Below, in pieces: positions 14,649 through 24,113 of a stretch of DNA of 44,445 bases. A model generated the notes under the pieces. That model ran no database searches. It was not told the DNA's origin and saw only the letters and a program-made list of their open reading frames with translations. The stretch is from Pseudomonadota bacterium (GTDB taxonomy: Bacteria; Pseudomonadota; Gammaproteobacteria; Steroidobacterales; Steroidobacteraceae): assembly GCA_021777555.1 (NCBI GenBank), contig JAJYDK010000033.1:1-44445 (forward strand). Reading direction: 5' to 3'. How positions within the stretch are numbered: position 1 is the first letter of the stretch; every line of letters begins with the position of its first letter. The position numbers and the translations under genes are program-made.

Positions 14649-15896
14649 TCAGCGGCGTCTGCCGGAAGAGCCTTCCGGGCGAGCGCCGCCCGGCATGTCG
14701 TGGGTGTTGGGCTGCAGGGCCTCCTTGTAGGCCTGCGCGAACGCCTCCACGAAACTGTGCGGCAGCTGATCCGGCGGTCCGAGGAGGCTGCGGTAGAAGG
14801 CGCTGAACAGCTCCCAGTACCGGGGGGGGGCGCTCTCCCGGGCGGAACGGGCGAACCGGGCTTCGAGCTCGGCCGGATCGAGCCGCCCGAGGAACTCGAG
14901 AAAGGCGGCCCGCAGCGCCTGACCGAGCGCCTGCTCGCGAGCCTTGAGTTCATCGTGGCGCTCGCGCATCCAGCGCACGGCATCCAGGCTGTGCTCTTCG
15001 TGCTGGTGGATCAGGCCGAGCAGCAGATCTTCCACGGTCGATCGCCCGAGAGCGGGACCCGTGTCGGGCTCGGCCGGCGGCATGCGGACACCGAGCCGAT
15101 TGCGGATCTGCTCCTGCGAGCGCTCCACGTCCTTCATGCCCACCAGCGCTTCGCGCAGCAGACGGCCGGCCAGGTGCAGCAGCCCCTGGGTCTGCGCCGG
15201 CAGATCCGCGGGCTTGAGTCCGGCTCCTCGGCAGAAGGCCTGCAGCGCGGCATCGTGCGAGGGGCCGCTGCTGCCGAGCTCCGCCTCCCGCGCCTCCCGA
15301 CCCGCCGCCCGCGCCAGACGAGCCATGCGTCGGGCCACCGTGTCGTCGGCCGGCTCGGGTTTGGGGTTCGCGTGAGGTGGCGCCGGGGGCAGATCGCCCG
15401 GGAGCTGTTCGATCGAGGGTGGCTCGAGAGGCGGGGCGCTGAGACCCGGGGGCGGGTCCACGGCCAGCAGATCGTCCAGGTCGAGGACGGCACCAATGTC
15501 CGTCTGCACCGCTCCGAGCGCCTGCAGGGCCATGATGCGCGAGGGCAGCACCGCGGACTCACCCGGGAAGGCGCCCTCGAAGGACACCTCGATGTGGTAT
15601 TCCCCGAGGCGCAGCACATCGCCCTGGCGCAGCAGGTGCCCTTCCGAGCCGCGCTTGGAGAGGGGTTCGGCCGCGTCATTGACGTAAACGCCGTTGGTGC
15701 TGATGTCCTCGAGGTAATAGTGGCCGTCGCGGAAATGCACCCGCGCGTGGTGGGCGGACACGTAGCGGCGCGGGTCCGGCAGAACCCAGTCATTGTCCGC
15801 CGAGCGGCCGATCGAGCCGCCGCCGACCCCGAAGGTCACGGTGTCGAGGTCGACCAGGTGCCGATGTTCGCTGATGACGCGCAGGCGAAGCGTCAT
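14649..15896 (-). CDS. tagH: Type VI secretion-associated FHA domain protein (TagH/ImpI-like), orphan
   Basis: A 415-residue protein. Residues 1-105 form a forkhead-associated domain that binds phosphothreonine: IGRSADNDWVLPDPRRYVS, SAHHARVHF and DISTNGVYVND are the hallmark strands and loops. A Pro-rich linker follows, and the C-terminal 190 residues (SHDAALQAFCRGAG, then a long helical region to HSFVEAFAQAYKEALQ) match the domain specific to T6SS FHA proteins, which link threonine phosphorylation (PpkA/PppA) to secretion-system assembly. It appears full length, yet no other T6SS gene (tssB, tssC, tssK, icmF, clpV) is in the window. It ends 6 bases from the receptor remnant, so this may be a rearrangement junction. 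Function in isolation is unknown. Confidence 0.82.
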   Translation of the reverse strand: MTLRLRVISEHRHLVDLDTVTFGVGGGSIGRSADNDWVLPDPRRYVSAHHARVHFRDGHYYLEDISTNGVYVNDAAEPLSKRGSEGHLLRQGDVLRLGEYHIEVSFEGAFPGESAVLPSRIMALQALGAVQTDIGAVLDLDDLLAVDPPPGLSAPPLEPPSIEQLPGDLPPAPPHANPKPEPADDTVARRMARLARAAGREAREAELGSSGPSHDAALQAFCRGAGLKPADLPAQTQGLLHLAGRLLREALVGMKDVERSQEQIRNRLGVRMPPAEPDTGPALGRSTVEDLLLGLIHQHEEHSLDAVRWMRERHDELKAREQALGQALRAAFLEFLGRLDPAELEARFARSARESAPPRYWELFSAFYRSLLGPPDQLPHSFVEAFAQAYKEALQPNTHDMPGGARPEGSSGRRR

Positions 15897-15984
15897 GGTC
15901 TGGAATTCGAGGTGCCGGTGGTTCGCGTAAAAGCCGGTACCGCCCGCCGACCCCGGATTTGCGGTCGGCCCTGACGATACCCCC

Positions 15985-15990
15985 TATAAT
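15985..15990 (+). promoter_or_regulatory. Sigma-70 type -10 box before the DUF1820-purL pair
   Basis: A perfect TATAAT lies 37 bases before the DUF1820 start, in the 130-base gap divergent from the FHA gene. The expected -35 region has only weak matches, so the promoter may need an activator or be modest. The leader would be about 30 bases, which leaves no room for a purine riboswitch. Confidence 0.5.
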
Positions 15991-16026
15991 GTGCATCCCA
16001 AACTAGCAGCGGGTCTCCCCTGATCC

Positions 16027-16365
16027 ATGGCAGCCAGTCACATTTTCCGCATTATGTTCGCCAACCAGGGCAAGGTCTACGAGGTCTATGCCCGCAAGGT
16101 CAACCATGGCGAGCTGTTCGGGTTCATCGAGGTCGAGGACCTGGTCTTCGGAGAGCGTTCCTCGGTGGTGCTCGACCCGTCCGAGGAGCGGATCAAGGGG
16201 GAGTTCAGCGGGGTCAAGCGCACCTTCCTGCCGCTGCACTCGGTGCTGCGGATCGATGAGGTCAAGAAGCAGGGGGTGAGCAAGATCACCGCCCTCGAGG
16301 GCGGTGCCACGGTGGCCCAATTTCCGATGCCGCTGTACTCGGTGCCCCCGGGCGAGAAGAAATAG
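16027..16365 (+). CDS. DUF1820 family protein
   Basis: A 112-residue protein that matches the DUF1820 family throughout. The core [40 protein letters not shown] and the [18 protein letters not shown] and [15 protein letters not shown] motifs are all present. The family is confined largely to gamma- and betaproteobacteria and has no established function. No membrane segment, signal peptide or catalytic motif is visible, and the protein is probably cytosolic. It lies 5 bases before purL and must be co-transcribed with it. The start ATG follows the TATAAT by about 37 bases. Confidence 0.9.
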   Translation: MAASHIFRIMFANQGKVYEVYARKVNHGELFGFIEVEDLVFGERSSVVLDPSEERIKGEFSGVKRTFLPLHSVLRIDEVKKQGVSKITALEGGATVAQFPMPLYSVPPGEKK

Positions 16366-16370
16366 CCTCC

Positions 16371-19300
16371 ATGGCCGAGACTCTGATCCTCACGTTGCCG
16401 GGCACCCCGGCGCTCTCCGGCTTCCGCATCGATAAGCTCCTGTCCCGTCTGGCCGCCCTGGACCCTGGCATCACGGGGCTGAGCGCGCACTTCGTGCATT
16501 TCGTGGCGCTCGATCGCGCGCTGACCGCGGAGGAGCGCCAGCGGCTCGAGCGGTTGCTGACCTACGGCCCGCACGCCGCAGAGCGTACCGGGGGCGGGGA
16601 GCCACTGTGGGTGGTGCCGAGGGAAGGGACGATCTCGCCCTGGTCGAGCAAGGCGACGGACATCGCGCACGTGTGCGGCCTGACGGGCGTGCAGCGCATC
16701 GAGCGCGGCATCGAATACCGGCTGGCGGCCGGCAAGCCGCTCGGTGCCGGGCGGCTTGCCCGGCTCGCGCCGGTCCTGCTCGATCGCATGACCGAGATGG
16801 CGCTCTACGGGGTGACCGAAGCCGCACGCCTGTTCGGTCACGCCTCACCCAAGCCCCTGAAACGGGTTGCACTCTCGGGCGGCCGCTCCGCCCTCGCCGA
16901 GGCCAATCGCGAGATGGGCCTGGCGCTTTCCGCGGACGAGATCGACTACCTGCTCGCAACCTTCAGGCAGATCGGCCGCGATCCGAGCGATGCCGAGCTG
17001 ATGATGTTCGCGCAGGCGAACTCCGAGCACTGCCGGCACAAGATCTTCAACGCCCAATGGGTCATCGATGGCAGAGCGCGCGAGGAGTCGCTGTTCGCGA
17101 TGATCCGCCACACGCATGAGCGCCATCCGCAGGGCGTGCTGTCGGCCTATCGCGACAACGCGGCCGTCATCGAGGGCACGGCCGGCATGCGCTACTTCCC
17201 CGATCCGCGCACCGGCGCGTATTGCGAGAGTGCCGAGCCGGTCGACATCCTGATGAAGGTCGAGACGCACAACCATCCGACCGCCATCTCGCCGTTCCCG
17301 GGCGCCGCGACCGGCTCCGGGGGCGAGATCCGCGACGAGGGGGCGACGGGACGCGGCGCCAAACCGAAGGCGGGTCTTACGGGCTTCACGGTATCTTCCT
17401 TGCGCATCCCGGGATACGAGCGTCCGTGGGAGCGCTCGATCGGACAGCCGGCGCGCATCGCCTCGGCGCTCGAGATCATGATCGAGGGGCCGATCGGCGC
17501 GGCCTCGTTCAACAACGAGTTCGGCCGGCCCGCCATCCACGGGTACTTCCGCACGTTCGAGCTGCACGGCCCCGGGGATCCGCCGAACCGGATGCGCGGC
17601 TACCACAAACCCATCATGATCGCGGGCGGACTCGGCAACATCCGCCGCGGACACGTGGACAAGCCCGAGGTGCCCCTCGGAGGCAGGCTCATCGTGCTCG
17701 GGGGGCCCGCCATGCTCATCGGCCTGGGCGGAGGAGCGGCCTCCTCGGTCGGCAGCGGCGCCTCCCACGCCGACCTCGATTTCGCCTCCGTGCAGCGTGG
17801 CAACGCGGAGATCCAGCGACGCGCCCAGGAAGTGATCGATGGCTGCTGGGCGCTCGGGGACGCCAATCCCATCGTGTTGATTCACGATGTGGGCGCGGGA
17901 GGCCTGTCCAATGCCGTGCCGGAGGCGGTGGCGCACAGTCATCGCGGCGCGAAGGTCGATCTGCGCGCGATTCCGAGCGCGGAGCCCGGCATGTCGCCGC
18001 TCGAGCTGTGGTGCAACGAAGCCCAGGAACGTTACGTCCTCGTGGTTGCTCCGGCGGACATGGAGGTGTTTACGGCCATCGCAGAGAGGGAACGCTGCCC
18101 GTTCGCCGTCATCGGTGAGCTCGACGGCACGGGCCGGCTCACCGTGAGTGATCCGTTGCTCGGCGGCGAGCCGGTGGACATGCCGCTCGATGCGTTGTTG
18201 GGCAAACCGCCGCGAATGACGCGCGAGGCGCGAAGCGTTGCGCCGACGCGCCAACCGTTCGATACGACTGCCATTCGGGTAAGTGAAGCGCTGCACCGCG
18301 TGTTGCGTCTGCCGGCGGTCGCCGACAAGACTTTCCTGATCACCATCGGCGACCGCACGGTCGGGGGGCTCGTCAGCCGCGATCCGCTCGTCGGGCCCTG
18401 GCAGGTGCCGGTGGGCGATGTGGCGGTGACCCTGACGGACTATCGTGGCCATGCGGGAGAGGCCATGGCCATGGGCGAGCGCACTCCGGTGGCGGTGCTC
18501 GATGCGCCGGCCTCGGGGCGACTCGCGGTGGCCGAGGCCCTCACCAACCTCCTGGCGGCCGACATCGATTCTCTCGGCAAGATCCGTCTTTCGGCCAATT
18601 GGATGGCCGCCTGCGGTGAGCCCGGTGAGGACGCGGCGCTCTACGCAACGGTGCACGCCGTGGGACGCGAGCTCTGTCCTGCCCTCGGCATCGCCATTCC
18701 CGTGGGCAAGGATTCCTTGTCGATGCGAACGGGCTGGCGGGACGAGCAGGGCGAGAAATCCGTGGTGGCGCCGGTATCGCTCATCGTGTCGGCGTTCGCG
18801 CCCGTGAGCGATGCGCGCAAGACGCTGACGCCGGTCCTGTGCGCGAGCCCGGACACGGCTCTGTGGCTGATCGATCTCGGCGCCGGGCGCAATCGACTCG
18901 GTGGCTCGGCGCTCGCGCAGGTATACGGCCAGCTGGGTGAGTCGCCCGCGGATCTCGATGATCCGCAGCGGCTGGTGCGCCTCGCGGCGGCGCTCAGCGA
19001 GTTGCGCCGCGAGAGCCTGGTGCTCGCCTATCACGACCGCTCGGACGGCGGCCTCATCGTGACCCTCCTCGAGATGGCTTTCGCGGGCCACTGCGGCCTC
19101 GAGATCCGCCTGCCCGCGCAGCGCGGAGCGGCGCTCGAGCAGCTGTTCGCGGAGGAGCTCGGTGTCGTGCTGCAGGTCGCGACGAAGGACGAAGGCCGCC
19201 TGGCGCAGATTCTCGCGGCGCATGGACTCGGCGCGCTGGCGTTCGCGGTCGGCGCACCCGATCGGCAGATGCGCGTGAGCGTTCGGATCGGGGCCGATCT

Positions 19301-20273
19301 GGTATTGGATGAATCCTGGACCTCATTGCGCGCCGCCTGGTCGGAGACCACCTGGCAGATGCGTCGCCTGCGCGACGATCCGGCCTGCGCCGACGAGGAA
19401 TACGCCACGCAGACCGCGGCGCAGGACCGGGGGCTCGCGGTTTCGCTCACCTTCGATCCGGAAGAAGACATCGCCGCTCCCTACGTCGCGCGGGGCGTGC
19501 GTCCCAGGATCGCCGTACTGAGGGAACAGGGTGTCAACAGTCACACCGAAACGGCCGCCTTCTTCGAGCGTGCGGGCTTCGCGCCCTACGACGTGCACAT
19601 GACGGACCTCATCGCCGGCCGGCACGAGCTGCGCGAGTTCGCGGGTCTCGTGGCCTGCGGAGGATTCTCCTACGGCGATGTGCTCGGCGCGGGCGAAGGC
19701 TGGGCGAAGTCGATCCTGTTCAACGAGGCGCTGCGCGAGCAGTTCCAGAGGTTCTTCGAGCGGCGGGACGCCTTTGCGCTCGGCGTCTGCAATGGCTGCC
19801 AGATGTTCGCGGCGCTGAAGAGCATCATCCCGGGCACCGCTCACTGGCCCCGGTTCGTGCGTAACCGCAGCGAGCAGTACGAATCCCGGTTTGCCCTGGT
19901 CGAGATCCTGCGCTCACCTTCGGTGGTGCTCGCGGGCATGGAAGGATCGTATCTGCCGATCGCCGTGGCGCACGGGGAAGGGCGCGCGGAATTCGAGAGC
20001 GCGGCGGCGGCCGAAGCCTGTGCCGACAGCGGCCTGGTGGCCTTCCGCTACATCGATCACGACCGCAAGGTTGCCCACACCTATCCCTATAACCCCAACG
20101 GCTCGCCTTACGGCATCGCCGCACTCAGCAATCTCGATGGGCGAGTGACCGTCACCATGCCCCATCCGGAGCGCTCCACCCGCTACGTGCAAAACTCCTG
20201 GCGCCCCGAGGGAGTTGGAGAGTACAGCGGCTGGATGAGGCTGTTCAGGAACGCGCGCAAGTTCGTGGGCTGA
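16371..20273 (+). CDS. purL: Phosphoribosylformylglycinamidine synthase (single-chain PurL)
   Basis: Fourth step of de novo purine synthesis: converts FGAR, glutamine and ATP to FGAM. The 1300 residues are the usual length of the large gammaproteobacterial form, with all parts on one chain. The N-terminal PurS-like domain comes first (about residues 1-160), then a linker, the two AIR-synthase-like ATP-binding halves ([46 protein letters not shown]) and the C-terminal glutaminase domain from about residue 1040. The glutaminase has the nucleophile cysteine in [10 protein letters not shown] and the histidine of [11 protein letters not shown]. No break or missing motif was seen. It follows DUF1820 by 5 bases and converges on fliS across 113 bases, in which I see no clear terminator. 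Confidence 0.97.
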   Translation: MAETLILTLPGTPALSGFRIDKLLSRLAALDPGITGLSAHFVHFVALDRALTAEERQRLERLLTYGPHAAERTGGGEPLWVVPREGTISPWSSKATDIAHVCGLTGVQRIERGIEYRLAAGKPLGAGRLARLAPVLLDRMTEMALYGVTEAARLFGHASPKPLKRVALSGGRSALAEANREMGLALSADEIDYLLATFRQIGRDPSDAELMMFAQANSEHCRHKIFNAQWVIDGRAREESLFAMIRHTHERHPQGVLSAYRDNAAVIEGTAGMRYFPDPRTGAYCESAEPVDILMKVETHNHPTAISPFPGAATGSGGEIRDEGATGRGAKPKAGLTGFTVSSLRIPGYERPWERSIGQPARIASALEIMIEGPIGAASFNNEFGRPAIHGYFRTFELHGPGDPPNRMRGYHKPIMIAGGLGNIRRGHVDKPEVPLGGRLIVLGGPAMLIGLGGGAASSVGSGASHADLDFASVQRGNAEIQRRAQEVIDGCWALGDANPIVLIHDVGAGGLSNAVPEAVAHSHRGAKVDLRAIPSAEPGMSPLELWCNEAQERYVLVVAPADMEVFTAIAERERCPFAVIGELDGTGRLTVSDPLLGGEPVDMPLDALLGKPPRMTREARSVAPTRQPFDTTAIRVSEALHRVLRLPAVADKTFLITIGDRTVGGLVSRDPLVGPWQVPVGDVAVTLTDYRGHAGEAMAMGERTPVAVLDAPASGRLAVAEALTNLLAADIDSLGKIRLSANWMAACGEPGEDAALYATVHAVGRELCPALGIAIPVGKDSLSMRTGWRDEQGEKSVVAPVSLIVSAFAPVSDARKTLTPVLCASPDTALWLIDLGAGRNRLGGSALAQVYGQLGESPADLDDPQRLVRLAAALSELRRESLVLAYHDRSDGGLIVTLLEMAFAGHCGLEIRLPAQRGAALEQLFAEELGVVLQVATKDEGRLAQILAAHGLGALAFAVGAPDRQMRVSVRIGADLVLDESWTSLRAAWSETTWQMRRLRDDPACADEEYATQTAAQDRGLAVSLTFDPEEDIAAPYVARGVRPRIAVLREQGVNSHTETAAFFERAGFAPYDVHMTDLIAGRHELREFAGLVACGGFSYGDVLGAGEGWAKSILFNEALREQFQRFFERRDAFALGVCNGCQMFAALKSIIPGTAHWPRFVRNRSEQYESRFALVEILRSPSVVLAGMEGSYLPIAVAHGEGRAEFESAAAAEACADSGLVAFRYIDHDRKVAHTYPYNPNGSPYGIAALSNLDGRVTVTMPHPERSTRYVQNSWRPEGVGEYSGWMRLFRNARKFVG

Positions 20274-20386
20274 GTCAGGCGATCATGTCGATCAGGGCGC
20301 TTTCGCCGTGGAACCCGCTTTAGACTCGTGTTCCTCGCTCAGGGCTCACCCCTCGAGGTGCGGGCTCTGGCGCGAGGCAAAGGTCC

Positions 20387-20815
20387 TCAGCCGATGGCGG
20401 CCGATCTAGGGCCCTGTCCCCTGACTTCAGGTCCTATGGCGGCCCACGCCTCGCGGATCTCTCCCAGGAGACCGAGCACCTCGCTGACCGCTCCCTTGTC
20501 GTTGCTCACATTGGCGTGCAGGAGCCGTCGCACCATGTACTCGTACAGATCGCTCAGGTTCTGGGCCAAGGAGCCGCCCTGGTGCAGGTTGATGCTGCCG
20601 CGCAGCTCGCCGATCAGCGTGATCGAGCTGTGCAGCAGGCTGGCCTTGCGGGCGATCTCTCCCTGCTCGATGCACGAGCGCGCCGCCATCAGGCGTCCGA
20701 GTACCGCATCGAAGAGGCACAGCACGAGAGCGTGAGGATCCGCGCTCGCCACGGTGCCGTGCGCGTCGACACTGCGGTATGCGGCAAGCTTCGATTGCTG
20801 GGAGTAGAGACTCAC
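20387..20815 (-). CDS. fliS: Flagellin export chaperone FliS
   Basis: FliS binds the C-terminus of flagellin in the cytosol, keeps it unpolymerised and hands it to the export gate. The protein has the family pattern: an N-terminal SLYSQQSKLAAYRSVDAHG, then DPHALVLCLFDAVLGRLMAA and a four-helix bundle with LYEYMVRRLLHANVSNDKG and a C-terminal EVLGLLGEIREAW. I chose the GTG before SLYSQQSK, giving 142 residues, because upstream frame extension would run into fliD and the fold aligns there. It sits 70 bases after the fliD stop as the last gene of the fliC-fliD-fliS block. No fliT follows. The 3' end is convergent with purL. Confidence 0.9.
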   Translation of the reverse strand: MSLYSQQSKLAAYRSVDAHGTVASADPHALVLCLFDAVLGRLMAARSCIEQGEIARKASLLHSSITLIGELRGSINLHQGGSLAQNLSDLYEYMVRRLLHANVSNDKGAVSEVLGLLGEIREAWAAIGPEVRGQGPRSAAIG

Positions 20816-20885
20816 GTTTGGCGACTCTGAATCCTGATATGCACTGTAACGGCCTGCATCCTCTCGGCTTGAGCCTGTGGAAGTG

Positions 20886-22298
20886 TCAGCCGCTCGTTCC
20901 CTTGGGCGCATTGGGCAGCGTCGCGAACGCCTGCGTGAGATACGAGGAGGTGGACTGCAGCTGAGACAGCAGGGCGTTGAGCGAGGAGTACTGCTGGGTG
21001 AGACTCGCCTGCAGCACGCTCATCTGCTGATTGAGCTTCTGGCTCTGCTGGGTGAGGGCATTGTTCTGCTTGACCAGAGTCTGACTCAGAGAATCGATTG
21101 GACCTCCGCTCGCGAGCTCATTGCCGAGAACCGTATTGAGCCCGGAGGCGACGCCGCCCGTGCCGCTGAACAGGTTGCTCAGGGCACTGAAGTTCGAGGT
21201 CAGAGCCGCCGAAAGTGTCGCGGTATTTACGCTCAGGCTCCCGTCACTGTTGCTGGTGATGCCAATACTGGCCAGCGTGTTATAGGTCGACGACCCGGTG
21301 TCGACGACGTTGTACAGTGCCGCACGAATCTGACTCTGCGCGCCCGTCAAGGCGGCGTTACCCATGAGGGGACCGGCGGTGTTCGTGGTCGCATCATAGC
21401 CACCGAGCTGCGCCAGGCCGCTCTGCAGCGTATTGTAGGCGCTCACGAATGCCTGGATGTTGCTCTCGATGGCGGTGGTGTTGTCGGCCACCGTCAGGGT
21501 CGCCGGCGATGTCGTCGTGGCCAGAAGGCTCAGCGTGACGCCGCTCAGCGCATCGGTGACGGTATTGCTGGCGCTCGTGTAGCTGATGCCTGCGATGCTG
21601 AAGCTCGCGTCCTGCGCGGCGGTCTGCTGTGTGTAGTTGCTGCTGCCGCTGCCGTAGGTCAGCGCAGACAGGCCGTTGCCGCTGTCGGTCTCTGCAACCG
21701 CTATGCTGTTCGCCGCTCCGGTGAGGGAAGAGGTCAAGACCAGATGCGCACCACTGGTGCCGGTGACGACGCTCGCCTCTATTCCGGGATTGCCGCTCGC
21801 GGAATTGATCGCGGCCGCGATGCCGGACAGCGTGTCGTTGCCGCTGGTAATGCTGATGGAGAAGCTGCTGCTCCCGAGCGAGAGTTGCAGCGTCCCCGTG
21901 CCTACTGCGGTGGAGCCGCTGCTGTACGCCGTGCTGGAGACGATCTGCTGGGCCTGTGCCAGCTGACTCACCGAGACGCTGTAGGAGCCGAGCGTCGCGC
22001 CGGAATTCGCGGTGGCGGAGAACGCCGCGGTGTCGCTGCTCGTGGCGCTGAGCGAGCCGAAGGCGCTCGGCGTATCGAGCGAGGAGAGGGAGGACTGAAA
22101 GGTCGACAGCGCGCCCTTCAATTGACCCACGGCGGAGATCTCGGAGGTCACCGACTGGGTCTGGTTCTGGATGAGCGCTTCCTGCGGCGCCTGAGTCGCG
22201 GCCACCAGCTGCGACACCAGGGTCGAGACATCGATGACCGAGCCGCCGGCGGCCCCGGCGCTCGTGCCGCTGGCGATGGAGACGGGAGAGGTGGACAT
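20886..22298 (-). CDS. fliD: Flagellar filament capping protein FliD
   Basis: The cap at the filament tip that guides insertion of flagellin subunits. 470 residues. The N-terminal FliD domain is clear (GGSVIDVSTLVSQLVAATQA), with a central flagellin_IN-type region (DTLSGIAAAINSAS and HLVLTSSLTGAANSIAV) and a C-terminal coiled-coil region (IDSLSQTLVKQNNALTQQSQ, then a run of Gln/Leu heptads to the end) that stays in contact with the filament. It lies between fliC and fliS in the usual order. No flaG is found between fliC and fliD, and no own promoter was recognised in the 187-base gap, so it may be read from the fliC promoter. Confidence 0.95.
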   Translation of the reverse strand: MSTSPVSIASGTSAGAAGGSVIDVSTLVSQLVAATQAPQEALIQNQTQSVTSEISAVGQLKGALSTFQSSLSSLDTPSAFGSLSATSSDTAAFSATANSGATLGSYSVSVSQLAQAQQIVSSTAYSSGSTAVGTGTLQLSLGSSSFSISITSGNDTLSGIAAAINSASGNPGIEASVVTGTSGAHLVLTSSLTGAANSIAVAETDSGNGLSALTYGSGSSNYTQQTAAQDASFSIAGISYTSASNTVTDALSGVTLSLLATTTSPATLTVADNTTAIESNIQAFVSAYNTLQSGLAQLGGYDATTNTAGPLMGNAALTGAQSQIRAALYNVVDTGSSTYNTLASIGITSNSDGSLSVNTATLSAALTSNFSALSNLFSGTGGVASGLNTVLGNELASGGPIDSLSQTLVKQNNALTQQSQKLNQQMSVLQASLTQQYSSLNALLSQLQSTSSYLTQAFATLPNAPKGTSG

Positions 22299-22410
22299 CT
22301 CAGGCGCTCCTCAGCAAGATCAGGTGGCAGCCCATTCGTGCTGCATCCGAAGCGGGCTCATCGCCCCGCGGGCACGAGTGCCGGCGGCGGATGGCGGCGG
22401 AAATGTCCGG

Positions 22411-22435
22411 GGGCGGGGCCTTGCGGCGCCCGCCC
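22411..22435 (-). terminator. GC-rich hairpin between fliC and fliD (possible attenuator)
   Basis: GGGCGGGGCC (22411-22420) and GGCGCCCGCCC (22425-22435) can pair with one bulge over a 4-base loop, about 50 bases after the fliC stop in the direction of transcription. Only a short weak T-stretch (ACATTTCC) follows. It could reduce read-through into fliD, which needs far less protein than flagellin, or protect the 3' end of fliC mRNA. The remaining 187-base gap holds nothing else clear. Confidence 0.35.
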
Positions 22436-22485
22436 TCGGGAGCTTCCATTGCGGCTTTTGCCTCATTCCATTACGCGCGAGGTCC

Positions 22486-23922
22486 TTACGGCAGCTTCTG
22501 CAGCAGCGTGAGGATCTGCTGCGGGATGGTGTTCGCCTGGGCGACCATCGCCGTGCTCGCCTGCTGCAGGATCTGGTTCTTCGACAGCTTGGAAGTCGCC
22601 TGGGCGTAGTTCGTGTCCACGATCTGGCTCTTCGCGGCCGACAGGTTGGTGGCATCCGTCTGCAAGCCGCCGATGGCCGCCTGGAAGCGGTTCTGGTAGG
22701 CGCCGAGCTGGGCGCCGACCGCGGCGACCTGCTGCAGCGCGGCATCGATCGTGTACAGCGCCTGGTTCGAGGAGCTGACCGTCAGCACGTTCGAGGTGTT
22801 GACCGTGTTCGAATTCAGCGAGGCGCTGGTGGTTCCGACCGAGAATCCGCTGCCGGCAGGCGCAGTGTTGATATCGATTCCGGCGGCGCCGGCCGTCACG
22901 CCGTTGCTGTTGAGAGTGACCGTACCCTCGAAGTTGGTCGTGGCAGCGGTAAATCCGGAGATCGTGGTGCCGTTGGCCGTCGCGGTTACGGTAACGTTGC
23001 GTCCGTCGACCGCGGTGAGCACGATGTCGCCGGTGCCATTGATCGTCGCGGACACGCCGGTGAGGCTCGACTGCGCATTGATCAATCCCTGGGTTTGGGT
23101 CGCGCTGCTGCTGACGCCGGTGATATTGACGCCGTTGATGACCAGGTCGCCGGTGGCCAGCGTGCCGCCACCGACGGCGGCGGCGGCGCCGGCCGTTGCG
23201 GCCGTCTGGTTGGCCGTGGCGGTAACGCCGGAGATGCCGGCGGCGTTGATGGCGTTCGCAACTGCGATGGCGGAATAGGAGCCGCCGCTGTACGAGACAC
23301 CGTCAGAAGCGGTGGCGCCGACGCTGACGTTGTTGATGACCAACGATCCAGCGGTGAGCGCGGTGGTCAAGCTGGGGGCGGTGCTGCTCACGGTGGCATT
23401 GTACGTCTGGCCTATCGAGGACGTTTCCACGCTCGAGATGTTCTGCACCGTGATGGTGTTGCCGACGTTCGCGCCGATCTGGAACTGCTGGCTGGCGAAC
23501 GAGCCGTTGAGCAGATTCACGCCGTTGAAGGATGCGGTGCTCGCGACCTGCTGCATGTCCTGCATCAGCTGCTGGAACTGCTGATTGAGGTCGACGCGGT
23601 CCTGGCTGCTGTTCGTCGCGTTGAGCGACTGCACGGCGAGATCGCGCATGGTCTGCAGGTCGTTCGTGATCTCGGTCAGGGAGCCCTGCGCGGTCTGGGT
23701 CAGCGACACGCCGTCGTTCGCATTGTTGATGGCGGTGTTCAGGCCGTTGATCTGCGAAGTCATGCCCTGCGCGATCGCGTAGCCGGCGGCGTTGTCGGCG
23801 GCGCTGTTGATCTGCAGACCGGAAGACAGCTGCTGCAGGGCGGTGGTCAGCGCATTGCCGGAAGTCGTGAGACTGTTCTGCGCAATGAGCGAGTCGATGT
23901 TCGTATTGAGGACGAGTGACAT
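22486..23922 (-). CDS. fliC: Flagellin
   Basis: The main filament subunit, exported through the flagellar type III apparatus. 478 residues. The conserved D0/D1 ends are standard: N-terminal LVLNTNIDSLIAQNSLTTSG, LSSGLQINSAADNAAGYAIA, and C-terminal LGAYQNRFQAAIGGLQTDAT to the terminal LTLLQKLP. Between them is a Ser/Thr/Ala-rich variable region with a flagellin_IN repeat (NITGV, LINAQSSLTGVSATINGTG). It is a single flagellin gene in this window. A near-consensus sigma-28 promoter lies 95 bases upstream and the ATG follows CAGGAGC. The leader can form a 7-bp hairpin. fliD and fliS follow on the same strand. Confidence 0.97.
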   Translation of the reverse strand: MSLVLNTNIDSLIAQNSLTTSGNALTTALQQLSSGLQINSAADNAAGYAIAQGMTSQINGLNTAINNANDGVSLTQTAQGSLTEITNDLQTMRDLAVQSLNATNSSQDRVDLNQQFQQLMQDMQQVASTASFNGVNLLNGSFASQQFQIGANVGNTITVQNISSVETSSIGQTYNATVSSTAPSLTTALTAGSLVINNVSVGATASDGVSYSGGSYSAIAVANAINAAGISGVTATANQTAATAGAAAAVGGGTLATGDLVINGVNITGVSSSATQTQGLINAQSSLTGVSATINGTGDIVLTAVDGRNVTVTATANGTTISGFTAATTNFEGTVTLNSNGVTAGAAGIDINTAPAGSGFSVGTTSASLNSNTVNTSNVLTVSSSNQALYTIDAALQQVAAVGAQLGAYQNRFQAAIGGLQTDATNLSAAKSQIVDTNYAQATSKLSKNQILQQASTAMVAQANTIPQQILTLLQKLP

Positions 23923-23953
23923 GGTCTTAAGCTCCTGAAGGTTCTGTCAGGCG

Positions 23954-23981
23954 CCGGACACCCGTCCGCCGCGCTGTCCGG
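23954..23981 (-). other. Stem-loop in the fliC leader
   Basis: CCGGACA (23954-23960) and TGTCCGG (23975-23981) form a 7-bp perfect stem with a 14-base loop inside the presumed 5' untranslated region of fliC. A third copy of TGTCCGG lies in the promoter spacer (24027-24033). A role in mRNA stability or translation control is possible, since flagellin leaders are often regulated after transcription; nothing here proves it. Confidence 0.4.
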
Positions 23982-24016
23982 GTGGGCGGTGCTTGGACCG
24001 CTCCCGTTCAGCACAG

Positions 24017-24043
24017 TTATCGGGCTGTCCGGCGCGAACTTGA
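24017..24043 (-). promoter_or_regulatory. Sigma-28 (FliA) promoter of fliC
   Basis: Read on the minus strand: TCAAGTTC, 11 bases, CCCGATAA. The consensus is TAAAGTTT-N11-GCCGATAA; spacing is exact, the CGATAA core is intact and 13 of 16 positions match. It is in the correct orientation, giving a leader of roughly 85-90 bases to fliC. Confidence 0.85.
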
Positions 24044-24113
24044 ATGACGGCAGACCGGGGTGAGTAAATTGTGGGCTGCGTCACAGTTCGCTCGCTGGGC
24101 AGGTGCCGTGCCG

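Noticed and set aside
15897-16026. A purine riboswitch or attenuator ahead of DUF1820-purL
   Set aside because: The gap is 130 bases and the leader after TATAAT only about 30, with no purine aptamer features.
20274-20386. A terminator between the convergent purL and fliS genes
   Set aside because: I found only a weak CACC/GGTG pairing and no T-run on either strand.
20877-22511. A 544-codon open frame opposite fliD
   Set aside because: It is Gly/Arg-rich, has no known motif and follows the codon pattern of a strong gene on the other strand. Similar long frames opposite fliC, flgK, flgL and purL were rejected for the same reason.
22750-23450. Low-complexity Ala/Thr/Gly codon runs in fliC, and similar runs in flgE, flgK and fliD, as DNA repeats
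   Set aside because: They encode the variable surface region of filament and hook proteins and are not exact tandem DNA repeats.
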